Positions 51,592-63,806 are shown, counted from the first letter of the stretch. The stretch is DNA of 64,000 nt from Pseudomonadota bacterium (GCA_021799355.1 JAJZAQ010000005.1:31267-95266); one strand, 5' to 3'. The notes: generated from the sequence alone by a model not told the origin. Program-made: numbers and translations.

Positions 51592-53736
51592 ATGTACGCT
51601 GCGCATTTCGGTCTGAGCGCCCCGCCGTTCCAGCTCAACCCCGACCCGAGCTTTTTGTACGAAAGCAAAGGGCACAACTATGCCCACCAGTACCTGCGTT
51701 TCGGCGCGATGCAGGGCGAAGGCTTCATCATCGTCACCGGGGAAATCGGCGCGGGCAAAACCACCCTGGTGCGCGCCCTGCTGGCCGAACTCGACCCGGC
51801 CAAAGTCGCCGCGGCGCAGATCGTCAGCACCCAGCTCGAAGCCGACGACCTGCTGCGCGCCGTGGCCAGCGCGTTTGGCATTCCGGCCAAAACCGCGTCG
51901 AAGGCCGAACTGCTCGCCACCCTCGAAGCGCATTTCACCACCCTGATGCTGCAAAACCGGCGGGCGCTGCTGGTGATCGACGAAGCGCAAAACCTCAACC
52001 CCGCAGCCATCGAGGAGCTGCGCATGCTGTCGAACTTCCAGTACGGCAACCGCGCCCTGCTGCAGAGCTACCTGGTCGGGCAGCCCGAACTGCGCGAGGT
52101 GTTGCGCGCGCCCAATCTGGAGCAGTTGCGCCAGCGCATCATCGCCAGCTGCCACATCGGCCCGATGGATGCGGACGAGACCCGAGCCTACATCCTGCAT
52201 CGCCTCAAACGGGTTGGCTGGAGCGGGCGGCCCCAGCTGGATGACGCCGCGTTCGCCGCCGTGCACAGCTGGACCGGCGGCGTGCCGCGGCGCATCAACA
52301 TGCTGTGCAACCGCCTGATGCTGTCGGCTTTCCTCGACAACACCGACCAGATCGACGCCGACCGGGTCGAGACCGTGGCGCGCGAAATCCGCGAGGAAAT
52401 CGGCGGCCTGCTGCAGGCGCCGGCTGCCGACACCGCCGCACCGACCATCACCGCCCCGGTGGTGCGCCGCGCCAGCGCAGTGCCGCAGCCGGTGAACGCC
52501 GCGCCTGCGGCGCAGGCTGCCATGCACGGCAGCGATGCCGACGACGCCATCGTCCGCGCCCCGGCACCGCCCAGGCCGGGCGAGCCCGGGCCGCTGCTGT
52601 GCATCGCCCAAAGTGCGCAGGACCGCATCGCCCTGCAGCCCCTGATGCAGACCATGAAGGCGCACGCCGGTTTGCCGCAACCCGTGCTGCTCGGCCTGGA
52701 GCGGCTGGCCAGCACCACGGCGAGCACCGATGCGGCGCTGGCGGCCATCGACCTGGCCTTGCTGCCCGATGCACAGCAGACGCAGCCGAGCCTGGCGCAG
52801 TGGGTGCGCTGGCTGGAGCAGATCGTCGCCACCTACCGCCCCGCGGCGGTCGTCACCATCGGGCAGAGCGACGCCGCGCTGGCGGCAGCGCTCACCGCCA
52901 AACGGCAGGGCTGCTCGCTGGCGCACATCGAATCCGGTCTGCGCCACGGCAACCGCGCCGACCGGCGCGAAATCGACCGCATCGTCATCGACCAGTTCGC
53001 CGACCTGCACCTGGCCATCGACGCCGGCAGCGCCGAGCCCCTCACCCGCGAGGGCATTGCCGCCGAATCGATCCGCGTGGTCGGCAGCCTGCGCACCGAC
53101 GCCGTCATCCGCCTGCTGCCCACGCTGCCGGCCACGCTGGACTTCGCCGCCGAGGCCGGCGTACCCAAAAGCCATCTCCACAACCCCCAGGGTTACGCCC
53201 TGCTCTGCCTGGAACCGCAAGGCTGGGCCGACTCGCGCGCCGCGCTGGTCGAACTGCTGGCCAACGCCAGGCGTCTGAGCCGCATCCTGCCCGTCGTCTG
53301 GCCGATGCCCGCAGCGACACACCGTCGCATTCTGGACTACGGTCTGAACACCGCGTTGCGCGGCGCGCGGGTGGCGTGCGTGCCCGAATTCGACTTTGCT
53401 CACACCGTGGCGCTGCTGCAGCGCGCCGCGTGTGTGCTCACCGACCAGGCCAATCTGCAGGACGCCAGCAGCCATCTGGGCGTGCCCTGTCTGACGCTGG
53501 ACGACGACTGCCCGCGGCAGCACACGCTGCGTGCCGGCGGCAACCGCGTGGTCGGCCGCGATTTCCGCCGCATGTTCCAGGCGCTGGGGGACATTCTCGA
53601 AGGCGACAAACCGTTGCGCCCCAGCCCGCAGGGCGGCGACGGCCACACCGCCACGCGCATCGCCCAGGCGCTGGAAAACTGGCTGCTGACCCAGTGGGAG
53701 AACCATGTCCTCGAAACCCTGGAGACGCAGACCTGA
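51592..53736 (+). CDS. XrtA-associated ATPase fused to UDP-GlcNAc 2-epimerase-like domain
   Basis: A 714-residue fusion. Residues 1-270 are the ExeA/PrsK-type ATPase of XrtA clusters (TIGR03015-like): YAAHFGLSAPPFQLNPDP, Walker A GEIGAGKT at 50-57, Walker B ALLVIDEAQ at 125-132, and GVPRRINMLCNRLML. An Ala/Pro linker follows (about 275-335). Residues 336-705 resemble WecB-type epimerases: AHIESGLRHGNRADRREIDRIVIDQFADLHLAI, VVGSLRTDAVI and HLGVPCLTLDDDC. Several WecB signatures are altered, such as RPET at the end. In most XrtA loci these are neighbouring separate genes, so a gene fusion is the likely origin. Confidence 0.8.
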   Translation: MYAAHFGLSAPPFQLNPDPSFLYESKGHNYAHQYLRFGAMQGEGFIIVTGEIGAGKTTLVRALLAELDPAKVAAAQIVSTQLEADDLLRAVASAFGIPAKTASKAELLATLEAHFTTLMLQNRRALLVIDEAQNLNPAAIEELRMLSNFQYGNRALLQSYLVGQPELREVLRAPNLEQLRQRIIASCHIGPMDADETRAYILHRLKRVGWSGRPQLDDAAFAAVHSWTGGVPRRINMLCNRLMLSAFLDNTDQIDADRVETVAREIREEIGGLLQAPAADTAAPTITAPVVRRASAVPQPVNAAPAAQAAMHGSDADDAIVRAPAPPRPGEPGPLLCIAQSAQDRIALQPLMQTMKAHAGLPQPVLLGLERLASTTASTDAALAAIDLALLPDAQQTQPSLAQWVRWLEQIVATYRPAAVVTIGQSDAALAAALTAKRQGCSLAHIESGLRHGNRADRREIDRIVIDQFADLHLAIDAGSAEPLTREGIAAESIRVVGSLRTDAVIRLLPTLPATLDFAAEAGVPKSHLHNPQGYALLCLEPQGWADSRAALVELLANARRLSRILPVVWPMPAATHRRILDYGLNTALRGARVACVPEFDFAHTVALLQRAACVLTDQANLQDASSHLGVPCLTLDDDCPRQHTLRAGGNRVVGRDFRRMFQALGDILEGDKPLRPSPQGGDGHTATRIAQALENWLLTQWENHVLETLETQT

Positions 53737-53796
53737 TGCCCGCCGTCTGCCCCGCACCATCACCCTGACCTGCCAGCCACTGCTGAGTCCGCTGCC

Positions 53797-55422
53797 ATGA
53801 ACGACCTTCTCCGCCCCCTGTTCAACCTGCTGCCCGGCATGTGGGACCGGCGCTGGATCGGCCTGATCACCGCCTGGGTCGTGCTGCTGCTCGGCGGCGT
53901 CGGCGTCGCCCTGTACCACGAGCGTTACATGGCCTCGGCGCGGGTGTACGTCGACACCCAAACCCTGCTCAAGCCGCTGATGCAGGGCCTGACGGTGCAG
54001 CCGAACATCGACGACCAGGTGGCGATGGTGGCGCGCACCCTGCTGTCGCGCCCCAACCTCGAACGCCTTGTGCGCGAAAACCATCTGGTGGTCGACGACG
54101 GCCGGCCCGACGCCACCAACCGCGCCGTCGATCAACTGTTCAAAAACATCAAACTCAACATCAACGCGCGGGAAAACCTGTACAGCGTCAGCTACGTCAA
54201 CCCCAACCCCCAAGTCGCGCTGCACGTGGTGCAGGACCTGGTCAATATGTTCCTCACCTCGGGAATCGGCGGCAAACAGCAGGACACGCAGCAGGCGTTG
54301 AACTTTCTCGACGCCCAGATCGCGGACTACGGCCGCCAGCTCAGCAGCGCGGAACAAAAGCTCAAGGACTTCAAAACCGCGCACCCGGGCTATTCCGGCC
54401 AGGCCAATGTCGACTATTACACCCGGGTCAACCAGGCGTCGGACCAACTTTCGCAGATGCAGGGTCAGCTCAGCGCCGCCATCGCCGCGCGCAACGCCAT
54501 TGCCGCGCAGATGCGTGGCGAGTCCCCCACCATCACCGTCACCTCACCCTACGTCGCCGCACCCGTCGCGGGTAGCGGCCACGCTGCCGCCGTCATCCCG
54601 CCCGACGTGCTGGACATCGAACAACGCATCCAGACGCAGCGCAACCGCCTGGACGACCTGCTGCAGCGCTACACCAACGACTACCCCGACGTCATCACCG
54701 CGCGCCAGACGCTGGCACGCCTGGAGGCAGAGAAAAAGGCCCGGCTGAAAGCCGCCGCCGAACAGTCGGCGCAGGCTGCGGCGTCGCCGGCGGCGCCATC
54801 TCCCGCCACGGCGATGCTCAGCGCCGCCAATCCCGCCTACCAGCAGCTGCGCGTGCAGCTGGCGCAGGCCGACGCCAACGTCGCCTCGCTGCAGGCGCAG
54901 GTGGCGCAGGCACAATCGCGGCTGGATCAGCTGCGCAGCCAGGCCGGGCAAATGCCCGAACTCGACCAGCAGTACGCCAGCCTGATGCGTGGCTACGACG
55001 TCATCCGCAAAAGCTACGATGACCTGGTGGCGCGGCGGCAATCGGCCGGGCTGACGCAGAGCGTGGACGCCTCCTCGCAACTCGCCGTGTTCCGCATCGT
55101 CGATCCGCCACGGGTCGAACAACACCCGCTGTTTCCGAGCAAGCCCATGCTCATCGCCCTGCTGGTGCTGTTCGCGCTGGTCTGCGGCGTCGTCGCCAGC
55201 TTCGTCGTCTCGCAGCTCATGCCGACCTACCACAGCCCGCGGCAACTGCGCGAAGCCATCGACCGACCGGTGCTGGGCAGCATTTCCCTGCTGAACTCGG
55301 CGCAAACCGCCGCGCGGGAACGGCGTGATCATTTGAATCTGGCGTTCAGCGTAGCCGCTCTGGTGTTGATCGGCATCGTCTGGGCCATCTGGGCGCATCT
55401 GCAGCGCGCCTTCGGCGCTTGA
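53797..55422 (+). CDS. XrtA-system polysaccharide chain-length determinant
   Basis: A 541-residue Wzz/GumC-like inner-membrane protein. Membrane helices lie near residues 24-41 (WIGLITAWVVLLLGGVGVAL in part) and around 450-470 (MLIALLVLFALVCGVVASF), with a third near the end. Between them are coiled coils (AEQKLKDFKTAHPGYSG, VASLQAQVAQAQSRLDQLRS). DTQTLLKPLMQGLTVQPNID and SRPNLERLVRENHLV are the Wzz-domain blocks. It works with the tyrosine kinase that follows 14 bp downstream, controlling polymer length. Confidence 0.88.
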   Translation: MNDLLRPLFNLLPGMWDRRWIGLITAWVVLLLGGVGVALYHERYMASARVYVDTQTLLKPLMQGLTVQPNIDDQVAMVARTLLSRPNLERLVRENHLVVDDGRPDATNRAVDQLFKNIKLNINARENLYSVSYVNPNPQVALHVVQDLVNMFLTSGIGGKQQDTQQALNFLDAQIADYGRQLSSAEQKLKDFKTAHPGYSGQANVDYYTRVNQASDQLSQMQGQLSAAIAARNAIAAQMRGESPTITVTSPYVAAPVAGSGHAAAVIPPDVLDIEQRIQTQRNRLDDLLQRYTNDYPDVITARQTLARLEAEKKARLKAAAEQSAQAAASPAAPSPATAMLSAANPAYQQLRVQLAQADANVASLQAQVAQAQSRLDQLRSQAGQMPELDQQYASLMRGYDVIRKSYDDLVARRQSAGLTQSVDASSQLAVFRIVDPPRVEQHPLFPSKPMLIALLVLFALVCGVVASFVVSQLMPTYHSPRQLREAIDRPVLGSISLLNSAQTAARERRDHLNLAFSVAALVLIGIVWAIWAHLQRAFGA

Positions 55423-55436
55423 AGGACAGACCGACC

Positions 55437-56369
55437 ATGAGCACCATCGAACAAGCCGTCAAACGCCTGGAAGAACTCCGTGCCGCCGGGGTCGACGTCC
55501 CCTGGGCCGCCACGCCCAGAGCCGACGACGACGCCACCGCGCCGACGTCACCCGTGCCAGCGCCGTCGAGCGTGCGGCCGCTGCCCACTGCGGTCAAGGC
55601 GCACGACGCCGTGCAGGACGCCAGGCCGCAGGACATGGGCGCACGCTCGCGCCAGGTGCAGATCGACCTCGACCGTCTGGCAGCGCAAGGCTACATCGTG
55701 CCGCACGCCACGCGCTCGCTGCTGGTCGATGAATTCCGCGTCATCAAGCGTCCGCTGCTGGGCAATATCTCCGGTGCCGCCGCCAACAAACTCGACCGCC
55801 CCAACCTCATCATGGTGACGAGCTCGCTGCCCGGTGAGGGCAAGACCTTCGTCGCCCTCAATCTGGCGATGAGCATCGCCGCCGAACTCAACCACACCGT
55901 GCTGCTCGTCGATGCCGACCCGTCGCGCAGCTCGCTGCTCACCCGCCTGGGGTTGCCCGCCGGGCAGGGCCTGATCGACAAACTGCTGCACCCCGAGATC
56001 GACCTGTCCGACCTCATCCTCGCCACCAACGTGCCCAAGCTCGCGCTGCTGCCCGTGGGCACGCCCAGCGCCCAGGCCACCGAGCTGTTCGCCAGCGCGT
56101 CGATGGACCTGCTGCTCGAAGAGATGGCTCACCGCTACCGCGACCGCGTCATCCTTCTCGACGCCCCGCCGCTGCTGCCTTCGGCCGAAGCCCGCGCGCT
56201 GTCGCTGCACGCCGGGCAGATCCTGTTCGTCGTCCAGGCAGGGCGCACGCACCAGGGGACGGTGCAGCAGTCGCTGGCCATGCTGCAGGACCACCCGATG
56301 GTCTTCACCCTGCTCAACCAAAGCCGCGGGCCCAAGGCCGGCTCGCCCTACGGCTACTACGCCTACTAG
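55437..56369 (+). CDS. XrtA-associated tyrosine autokinase
   Basis: A 310-residue cytoplasmic BY-kinase. The ATG at 55437 has AAGGA upstream; a TTG at 55419 is less likely. The P-loop is SSLPGEGKTFVALNLAM, Walker A' is VLLVDADPSRSSLL, and Walker B is RVILLDAPPLL. The C terminus, GSPYGYYAY, has four tyrosines available for autophosphorylation. The N-terminal 80 residues are a Pro/Ala-rich linker typical of TIGR03018-type kinases. It regulates the chain-length protein through phosphorylation. It ends 149 bp before the NRPS/PKS gene. Confidence 0.88.
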   Translation: MSTIEQAVKRLEELRAAGVDVPWAATPRADDDATAPTSPVPAPSSVRPLPTAVKAHDAVQDARPQDMGARSRQVQIDLDRLAAQGYIVPHATRSLLVDEFRVIKRPLLGNISGAAANKLDRPNLIMVTSSLPGEGKTFVALNLAMSIAAELNHTVLLVDADPSRSSLLTRLGLPAGQGLIDKLLHPEIDLSDLILATNVPKLALLPVGTPSAQATELFASASMDLLLEEMAHRYRDRVILLDAPPLLPSAEARALSLHAGQILFVVQAGRTHQGTVQQSLAMLQDHPMVFTLLNQSRGPKAGSPYGYYAY

Positions 56370-56517
56370 CGCCTGCGCTGCACCCCGGCTGGCGCCCTGA
56401 CACCGGCTGCGCCGCTGCGGCCGCTGTCACCACGTGTTGAACATTTCACGAAAACGGCCTTGACATGGCCGTCCTCCCCGAGTCGGGGACTAGGCAGCGG
56501 CAGACCGCAGGACTGCA

Positions 56518-59500
56518 ATGTGTGCGAACGCCGCGCCACAAACCGATGCGGCGCACCATCCTCCGTTTCAGGCCGCCACCATGCAAACCGCGCACGACCC
56601 GGCAACGCCGCCCCAGTGGCGTTTACACGATCTGTCGCCCCGCCGGGGCGCGGCTTCGCCGCCGCAGACAACGCCCGGCTGCGCCGCCGCCGGACTGCCG
56701 CCAGCGGTCTGGATGGCAGCGGCGGCGATCGTGCTGCAGCGGCTGTGTGGCGGCACCGCGGCGATGGCGGCATGGCACACGCCTGCGGCAGTGACGCGGC
56801 TGCACTGCGACCTGGCGGAGACGGCGGGCGCCGTCGTGGAGCGTGCACGCAGCCTGCCGCAGCCCGGCGCCGCGCCGTGGGATGCCGGCACCGTCGATCT
56901 GCTGTGGCTGGACGACGCCACACAAGCCGCTGCCGCGCACGCGCGATGCCCCGCAGCGCCGTGTCTGGCCGCCGACGCAGCGCACGGCACCGTGCGCTGG
57001 GTGGAATCCGCCGGATACGGCGCAGCGTTCTTGCACGCGCTGCTGCGCAGCATCGAGCAGGTCGCGCACGCCGTGCACCGCGACCCGGAGCAAAGCGTGA
57101 AGGCCATCGACCTGCTGGGCAGCGCAGAGCGCGCCGCGCTGGCCGCGCTCAATCCGCCGCCGCGCCCGGCACCGGACGCGCCGACGCTTGCGGCGCGTTT
57201 TGCCCAGGTCTGCGCCCGCCACCCCGATGCCACCGCGGTGCGTCACGCCAGCGGGGCATGGAGTTATGCGCAACTCGATACCCTGGCACGGGGTGTTGCC
57301 GCCGGGTTGCATGCACGCGGCATCGGGCACGGGGACGTCGTCGCCGTGGCGCTGGAACGCAGCCCGGCAGCCATCGCCTGCATCCTCGGCATCGTGATGA
57401 CCGGCGCGGCGTATTGCCCGATCGACCCGACCTTCCCTGCCGAACGCGTCGCTTTCATGCTGCGCGACGCCGGAGCGCGGCTGGCGCTGACCCAGCCGTC
57501 GACCGCCGCGCTGTTCGCCGCGCCGCTGCAGACCTGCGACGCGCAGACGCTGCTCGACGGCTGCGGCGCGCAGCCGGCGCAGACCGGCGACGGCGCCACG
57601 GCAGAATCCGTGGCCTACGTGATGTACACCTCCGGTTCGACCGGGACGCCCAAAGGCATCGCCATCCCGCAGCGCGCGGTGCTGCGTCTGGTGGACAAAC
57701 CCCGTTTCATGCCGCTGGACGGGCACACGGTCATGCTGCACGCCGCACCGCTGGGTTTCGACGCCTCGACCCTCGAACTCTGGGGGCCGCTGCTCAACGG
57801 CGGCTGCGTCGTCGTGCACGACGAACACATCCCCACCGGCCCGGGCATCGCCCGCAGCATCGCCACGCAGGGCGTCAACTGTGCCTGGCTGACTGCGGCG
57901 CTGTTCAACGCCATCGTCGATGACGACCCGCGCTGGCTCGCCGGCCTGCAGTATGTGCTCACCGGCGGCGAGGCGCTGTCGGTCGCGCACGTGCGCCGTG
58001 CCCTCGCGGCGCTGCCCGACACCACGCTGATCAACGGCTACGGCCCGACCGAATGCACCACCTTCACCGCCACCTACATCATCCCGCACACCCTGCCGGC
58101 CGAGACGGTGTCGATCCCCATCGGCACCCCGATCCAGGACACGCACGTGCTCGTCTGCACGCCGCACGGCGAGGTGCTGCCGCGTGGCATGGTGGGTGAG
58201 CTGTGCGTCGGCGGGCGCGGCGTCGCCGGCGGCTACCTGCACCAGGCGGAACTGACTGCGCAGCGCTTCGTCGCCGACCCGCTTTCCCCAGGTGACAGGA
58301 TGTACCGCACCGGCGATCTGGTGTACTGGCGCGACGACGGCGTGCTCGACTTCGTCGGCCGTGCCGACGGGCAGATCAAAATCCGCGGCTACCGGATCGA
58401 ACCCGGCGAAATCGACGCCGCACTGACCGCACAGCCCGGTGTGCTCGCCTGCGCCACCACGGTGCAGCACGACGCGGCCACCGGCGCGCAGCTCGTCGCT
58501 TACGTCGTGCCGCAACCCGGCGCGCAGCCCGATGTGCAGGCGCTGCGCGCCGCACTGGCCGCGCGGCTGCCGACGTATATGTTGCCCACACACATCCTGC
58601 TGCTGCCGCGGTTGCCCGTGACCCTCAACGGCAAACTCGACCGCAAGGCCCTGCCACCGCCGCCGCGGGGCGCGGCGCAAACCGCCGCAGTCACGGCGCC
58701 AGCCGCGCCAGACGACCGTGTGCGCGACGTCGCTGCGGTGTTCGCCGCAGTGCTCGGCCTCGACGCGGTGCAGCCCGACGACAATTTTTTCGCCCTCGGC
58801 GGCAATTCGCTGCTGGTGCTGCGCGCGCTGACCGCGCTGCGCCAGCGCGGGTTTGACGGGCTCGGTGTCGCCGCGTTTTTCGGCAACCCGACGCCGCGCG
58901 GCCTCGCCGCGCAGCTGGCAGGCGGCGAAGCCATCGCCGCCTGCCGCCGTCCGTCGCTGCATCACGGCAACGGCCAGGCAGACGAGGCGCGCAACGCGCC
59001 CATTGCCATCATCGGCATGGCCGGCAGGTTCCCCGGCGCACCCACCATCGAGGCGTTCTGGACGTTGCTCGAACAAGGGCAGGAGGGCATTCGGTTTTTC
59101 CGCCCCGACGAACTCGACCCCTCCATCCCCGCGGGCGTGCGCGCCGACCCGGCGTATGTCGCCGCGCGCGGCGTGCTCGACGACGTGGCCGGGTTCGACG
59201 CGGCGTTTTTCGGCATCTCCCCGCTGGAAGCCGAGCTGATGGACCCGCAACAGCGCGTGTTCCTCGAACTGTGCTGGGAGTGCATGGAGCGCGCCGGCCA
59301 TGTGCCGGGGCAGACCGCCACGCCGGTGGGCGTGTTCGCCGGCATGTACAACGCCACGTACTTTCAGCGCCATGTCAGCGCCCATCCCGACAAGGTACAG
59401 CGTCTGGGCGAGTTCCAGGTCATGCTGGCCAACGAAAAAGACTACATCGCCACCCGCACCGCCAACCGGCTGGACCTCACCGGCCCGGCGGTGAGCGTGC

Positions 59501-62500
59501 ACACCGCCTGCTCCACGTCGCTGGTGGCCATCGCCATGGCCGTGGACAGCCTGCGCAGCGGGCAGTGCGGCATGGCGCTGGCCGGCGGCTGCTCGATCAC
59601 CTGCCCGCCAGCCAGTGGCTACCTCTACCAGGAGGGGGCGATGCTCTCGCCCGACGGCCACACCCGCACGTTCGACGTCAACGCCCAGGGCACGGTGTTT
59701 TCCGACGGCGCCGCGGTGGTGCTGCTCAAGCCGCTGGCCGCCGCGCTCGCCGACGGTGACACCATCCACGCCGTGATCCGCAGCGTGGCGGTGAACAACG
59801 ACGGCGGCGGCAAGGCCAGCTTCACCGCCCCCAGCCTCGACGGCCAGGCCGCGGTGGCCGCCGCGGCGCTGGACGCCGCCGGGGTGCGCGCCGAAGACAT
59901 CGGCTACGTCGAAGCGCACGGCACCGCCACCCCGCTGGGCGACCCGGTGGAAGTCCAGGCGCTGAGCCGGGCGTTTCGCCAGTCCACCCCCCGGAGCGGG
60001 TTTTGCCGCATCGGTTCGGTCAAGAGCAACGTCGGCCACACCGTCATCGCCGCCGGCGCCACCGGGGTGATCAAGGTCGCACTGGCGCTGCAACACGAGC
60101 TGCTGCCGGCGACGCTGCATTTCACCGCCCCCAACCCCAAACTCGGCCTGGACGACTCCCCCTTCCTCGTCAACGACCGTCCCACCCCCTGGCCGCGCGG
60201 CGCCAGACCGCGGCTGGCCGGGGTGAACAGCGCCGGGGTCGGCGGCACCAATGCGCACGCCATCGTGCAGGAGGCCCCGCTGCGCCCGCCAACCGCCGCG
60301 GCGCAGGGCCCGTTCATCCTGCGGCTGTCCGCGCGCAGCCCGCAGGCGCTGGGCGCCGCCGCCATGCAACTCGCCGACTTCCTCGCCGCCCACCCTAACA
60401 CGCCGCTGGGCGACGCCGCGTACACCCTGCGCGTCGGCCGCAAGGCGTTCGCCCATCGCCTGAGCGTGGTCGCCGACGACACTGCCGCTGCCGTGCGCGC
60501 GTTGCGCCAGACGGCGGCGGCGCAGCGGCAGGCGCCGGTCTCGCCGCCTGCCGTGGCCCTGCTGTTTCCGGGGCAGGGCGCGCAGTATGCCGGCATGGGC
60601 AGCAGCCTGTACGCGGCGCTGCCCGAGTTCCGCGACGCGCTCGACGCCGCGCTCGCTGCGTTCGCGCCGCACACCGGCCTCGATCTCAAGGCACGGTTGT
60701 TCGGCGACGACGCCGCTGCGCTGCAGGCCACCGCCGTCACCCAGCCGGCATTGTTTTGCGTGGAATACGCGCTGGCGCAGTGGTGGCTGCAGCGCGGACT
60801 ACGGCCTGCCGTGCTCATCGGCCACTCGGTGGGCGAATTCGTTGCCGCAGTGCTCGCCGGGGTGTTCAGCCTGGAGGATGCCGCGGCGCTGGTGGCGCTG
60901 CGCGGCCAGCTCATGCAGGCGCAGCCCGCCGGCGCCATGCTGTCGGTGCGGCTGCCGGCCAGCGCGCTGCAGCCCTACCTTGGCGCCGGTCTGGATCTGG
61001 CGGCGGAAAACGGCCCGCAGGCCAGCGTGGCTGCCGGGCCGGTCGACGCCATCTCCCGGCTGCAGGCCGCGCTCGACGCCGCGGGCGTCGTCAGCCGTCT
61101 GCTGCATACCTCGCACGCCTTCCATTCGGCGATGATGGACGCCGCGGTGGCGCCGTTCGAAGCGGCCGTGCGCCGCGTGCCGTTGGCCGCGCCGCAGCGC
61201 CCCATCGTCTCCACCCGCACCGGGCAGATGCTCAGCGCCGCTGAAGCCACCGACCCGGCGTATTGGGCCGGCCATCTGCGCGACACGGTGCGCTTTTCCT
61301 CCGCGGTGCGCACCGCGTTACGGGCGCACGCCGGCCTGGTCGGCGTCGAATGCGGCCCACGCGGCATGCTCAGCACGCTGACCCGCCAGCACGCCGAGCG
61401 CGCAGACAGCGCACCCGTTGCCGTGCCCAGCCTGAACGACACCGCGGGCAGCGAGCTGCCGTCACTCGCTGCCGCCGTCGGTCAGTTGTGGACCCTCGGG
61501 CTGGACATCCCCTGGTTCGACGCCGGCGAGCCGCGCCGGCGCATCGTGCTGCCCACCTACCCGTTCGAGCGCAAACGCTATTGGCTCGACGCCGCCCCGC
61601 TGCCCGCCGTCGCTGCGCCAGCGTCCACCTCGTTTCCCGCTCCTGCACCTGCCATGACCCAACCCGCCTCCCGCCTGCCCGCGCTGATCGCGCGGCTGAA
61701 CGCGCTGCTCGAAGACAGCTCGGGCATCGAGCTCGCCCAGAGTGACCCGACAGCGACCTTTGTCGAGCTCGGCCTGGACTCGCTCACCCTGACGCAGGCC
61801 GCGCTGCAGATCAAAAAGGAGTTTGCCCTGCCCATCACCTTCCGCGATCTGATGGAGCGCTACCGCAGCGTGGACGCGCTGGCGCGACATCTGGACAGCC
61901 AGCTCGCGCCGCAAACCGCTGCCGCCGACACCACGGCCGTCCCGCCGGCGGCTGCAACCGAGGCCTGCCCATCTCCGGCCGCCCAGGAGGTGGCAGCGGC
62001 TACAGCCCCGGGGCCTGTGGCGGACGCGCCGTTCGTGCAGCAACTCATCGCCCAGCAGATGCAGCTCATGCAGCAACAGCTCGCCCTGCTGGGCGCGGCC
62101 ACTGCGGCGCAAGCCGTGGCGCAGGCGGCAGCACCGGCAGCCAGCCAGCCCGGCGCGTCACTGCGCGCCGCCGGCGACACCGCACCCCGGCCACCGGCAA
62201 CCGATGCCACGCCCGCGCAGAGCACGGACGACGACGGCGTGCCGGCCCTGGCGCGCTACGACGTGAACAAGGCCTTCGGCGCGATTGCCCGCATCCACAC
62301 CACCTCGAGCGGCGAGCTCAGCGCGCGGCAGCAGGCGCGGCTCGACGCCTTCATCCGCCGCTACACGCAGCGCACCGCGGCATCCAAGGCTTACACCGCA
62401 CGCTACCGCCCACGTCTGGCCGACCCGCGCGTGGTCAACGGTTTCCGCCCACAGCTCAAGGAAATCGTTTACCAGATCGTCGTCGCCCGCTCCGCGGGTT

Positions 62501-63804
62501 GTCACCTGTGGGATCTGGACGGCAACGTCTACGTGGACGCGCTCAGCGGCTTCGGCATGAGCCTGTTCGGCTGGCAGCCGCCGTTCGTCGTCGACGCCGT
62601 GCGCCGGCAGCTCGACGCCGGTTACGACATCGGCCCGCAGCACCCGCTGGCCGGCGAGGTGGCCGAACTCATCTGCGACCTCACCGGTGCCGACCGCGCC
62701 GCGCTGTGCAACACCGGCTCGGAGGCCGTCATGGGCGCGGTGCGCGTGGCCCGCACCGTCACCGGGCGCAGCAAAATCGCCATCTTCGCCGGGTCGTACC
62801 ACGGCATTTTCGACGAAGTCATCGTGCGCGGCACGAAAAAAGGCCGTTCCATTCCCGCAGCGCCGGGCATCATGCCCAACACCGCGGAAAACGTCGTCGT
62901 GTTCGACTACGGCACCGCCGAAACCCTGGCCGCGCTGAAGGATCGCATCGACGAGTTCGCCGCCATCGTCGTCGAGCCGGTGCAAAGCCGCCGCCCCGAC
63001 TTCCAGCCGCGCGAATTCCTCCACGCCCTGCGCGACCTGACCGCGCAGGCCGGCACGCTGCTGATCTTCGACGAAGTCGTCACCGGCTTTCGCTCGCACC
63101 CCGGCGGCATCCAGGCGCTGTTCGACATCCGTGCCGACCTGGTGAGCTACGGCAAGGTCGTCGGCGGCGGTTTTCCCATCGGCGTCATCGCCGGCAAGCG
63201 CGAGTACATGGATGCGCTCGACGGCGGCCAGTGGCAGTACGGCGACGACTCCGTGCCCACCGTGGGCGTGACCTACTTTGCCGGCACCTTCGTGCGCCAC
63301 CCGCTGGCCTTAGCCGCGGCCAAGGCCGTGCTGCTGCACCTGAAAGCCGCCGGCCCCGAGCTGCAGCAGGCGCTGACCACCTCGACCGCGGCGATGGTCG
63401 ATGAACTCAACGCCTACTGCCGCGAAGTCGGCGCGCCCATCGTGCTCAAGTCGTTCTCGTCGGTGTGGAAAATCTTTTTCACCGAAGACCATCCGCTGCA
63501 GGATCTGCTGTTTGCCATGATGCGCGACCGCGGCGTGCACATCCTCGACAACTTTCCCTGCTTTCTCACCACGGCGCACACCCCGCAGGACATCGCCGTC
63601 ATCAAGACCGCGTTCAAGGAAGCCGTGGCCGAACTGCAGGAGGCCGACTTCCTTCCGCGTCGCGCCGACGCGGCCCGCGCCGCCTTCGACGCCAGCCGCC
63701 CGCCGGTACCCGGCGCGCGCATCGGCAAAGACCCGGACGGCAATCCCGCCTGGTTCGTCCCCAACCCCGAGCAGCCGGGAAAGTACCTTCGCCTGGACGC
63801 CTGA
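56518..63804 (+). CDS. Hybrid NRPS/PKS megasynthase: A-PCP-KS-AT-ACP-aminotransferase
   Basis: A 2428-residue enzyme of the MycA/McyE architecture. Residues 1 to about 215 end like a condensation-domain remnant ([15 protein letters not shown]). Adenylation, about 223-706: [39 protein letters not shown] serine S764 (GGNSL). Ketosynthase, about 827-1270: active Cys998 (TACSTS), EAHGTAT, KSNVGH. Acyltransferase, about 1345-1640: Ser1437 (GHSVGE), with HAFH suggesting malonyl-CoA. ACP serine S1755 (LGLDSL). Gln-rich linker, then a class III aminotransferase, about 1911-2380, with PLP Lys2213 ([10 protein letters not shown]). The expected product is a beta-amino acyl chain, one malonyl unit longer than the starter amino acid, passed to the next NRPS. 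The starter substrate is unknown. A start at 56581 is possible. Confidence 0.92.
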   Translation: MCANAAPQTDAAHHPPFQAATMQTAHDPATPPQWRLHDLSPRRGAASPPQTTPGCAAAGLPPAVWMAAAAIVLQRLCGGTAAMAAWHTPAAVTRLHCDLAETAGAVVERARSLPQPGAAPWDAGTVDLLWLDDATQAAAAHARCPAAPCLAADAAHGTVRWVESAGYGAAFLHALLRSIEQVAHAVHRDPEQSVKAIDLLGSAERAALAALNPPPRPAPDAPTLAARFAQVCARHPDATAVRHASGAWSYAQLDTLARGVAAGLHARGIGHGDVVAVALERSPAAIACILGIVMTGAAYCPIDPTFPAERVAFMLRDAGARLALTQPSTAALFAAPLQTCDAQTLLDGCGAQPAQTGDGATAESVAYVMYTSGSTGTPKGIAIPQRAVLRLVDKPRFMPLDGHTVMLHAAPLGFDASTLELWGPLLNGGCVVVHDEHIPTGPGIARSIATQGVNCAWLTAALFNAIVDDDPRWLAGLQYVLTGGEALSVAHVRRALAALPDTTLINGYGPTECTTFTATYIIPHTLPAETVSIPIGTPIQDTHVLVCTPHGEVLPRGMVGELCVGGRGVAGGYLHQAELTAQRFVADPLSPGDRMYRTGDLVYWRDDGVLDFVGRADGQIKIRGYRIEPGEIDAALTAQPGVLACATTVQHDAATGAQLVAYVVPQPGAQPDVQALRAALAARLPTYMLPTHILLLPRLPVTLNGKLDRKALPPPPRGAAQTAAVTAPAAPDDRVRDVAAVFAAVLGLDAVQPDDNFFALGGNSLLVLRALTALRQRGFDGLGVAAFFGNPTPRGLAAQLAGGEAIAACRRPSLHHGNGQADEARNAPIAIIGMAGRFPGAPTIEAFWTLLEQGQEGIRFFRPDELDPSIPAGVRADPAYVAARGVLDDVAGFDAAFFGISPLEAELMDPQQRVFLELCWECMERAGHVPGQTATPVGVFAGMYNATYFQRHVSAHPDKVQRLGEFQVMLANEKDYIATRTANRLDLTGPAVSVHTACSTSLVAIAMAVDSLRSGQCGMALAGGCSITCPPASGYLYQEGAMLSPDGHTRTFDVNAQGTVFSDGAAVVLLKPLAAALADGDTIHAVIRSVAVNNDGGGKASFTAPSLDGQAAVAAAALDAAGVRAEDIGYVEAHGTATPLGDPVEVQALSRAFRQSTPRSGFCRIGSVKSNVGHTVIAAGATGVIKVALALQHELLPATLHFTAPNPKLGLDDSPFLVNDRPTPWPRGARPRLAGVNSAGVGGTNAHAIVQEAPLRPPTAAAQGPFILRLSARSPQALGAAAMQLADFLAAHPNTPLGDAAYTLRVGRKAFAHRLSVVADDTAAAVRALRQTAAAQRQAPVSPPAVALLFPGQGAQYAGMGSSLYAALPEFRDALDAALAAFAPHTGLDLKARLFGDDAAALQATAVTQPALFCVEYALAQWWLQRGLRPAVLIGHSVGEFVAAVLAGVFSLEDAAALVALRGQLMQAQPAGAMLSVRLPASALQPYLGAGLDLAAENGPQASVAAGPVDAISRLQAALDAAGVVSRLLHTSHAFHSAMMDAAVAPFEAAVRRVPLAAPQRPIVSTRTGQMLSAAEATDPAYWAGHLRDTVRFSSAVRTALRAHAGLVGVECGPRGMLSTLTRQHAERADSAPVAVPSLNDTAGSELPSLAAAVGQLWTLGLDIPWFDAGEPRRRIVLPTYPFERKRYWLDAAPLPAVAAPASTSFPAPAPAMTQPASRLPALIARLNALLEDSSGIELAQSDPTATFVELGLDSLTLTQAALQIKKEFALPITFRDLMERYRSVDALARHLDSQLAPQTAAADTTAVPPAAATEACPSPAAQEVAAATAPGPVADAPFVQQLIAQQMQLMQQQLALLGAATAAQAVAQAAAPAASQPGASLRAAGDTAPRPPATDATPAQSTDDDGVPALARYDVNKAFGAIARIHTTSSGELSARQQARLDAFIRRYTQRTAASKAYTARYRPRLADPRVVNGFRPQLKEIVYQIVVARSAGCHLWDLDGNVYVDALSGFGMSLFGWQPPFVVDAVRRQLDAGYDIGPQHPLAGEVAELICDLTGADRAALCNTGSEAVMGAVRVARTVTGRSKIAIFAGSYHGIFDEVIVRGTKKGRSIPAAPGIMPNTAENVVVFDYGTAETLAALKDRIDEFAAIVVEPVQSRRPDFQPREFLHALRDLTAQAGTLLIFDEVVTGFRSHPGGIQALFDIRADLVSYGKVVGGGFPIGVIAGKREYMDALDGGQWQYGDDSVPTVGVTYFAGTFVRHPLALAAAKAVLLHLKAAGPELQQALTTSTAAMVDELNAYCREVGAPIVLKSFSSVWKIFFTEDHPLQDLLFAMMRDRGVHILDNFPCFLTTAHTPQDIAVIKTAFKEAVAELQEADFLPRRADAARAAFDASRPPVPGARIGKDPDGNPAWFVPNPEQPGKYLRLDA

Positions 63805-63806
63805 AC

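Noticed and set aside
51532..54447. A 971-codon antisense frame over the ATPase-epimerase gene
   Set aside because: Same reason: low-complexity composition, no domain, and a clear gene on the other strand.
56460..56490. A TTGACA hexamer as the NRPS promoter
   Set aside because: No acceptable -10 hexamer lies 16-18 bp downstream.
56623..60672. A 1349-codon open frame antisense to the NRPS/PKS gene
   Set aside because: It is His/Arg/Gly-rich without motifs and exactly opposes recognised A, KS and AT domains; a GC-rich codon-bias shadow.
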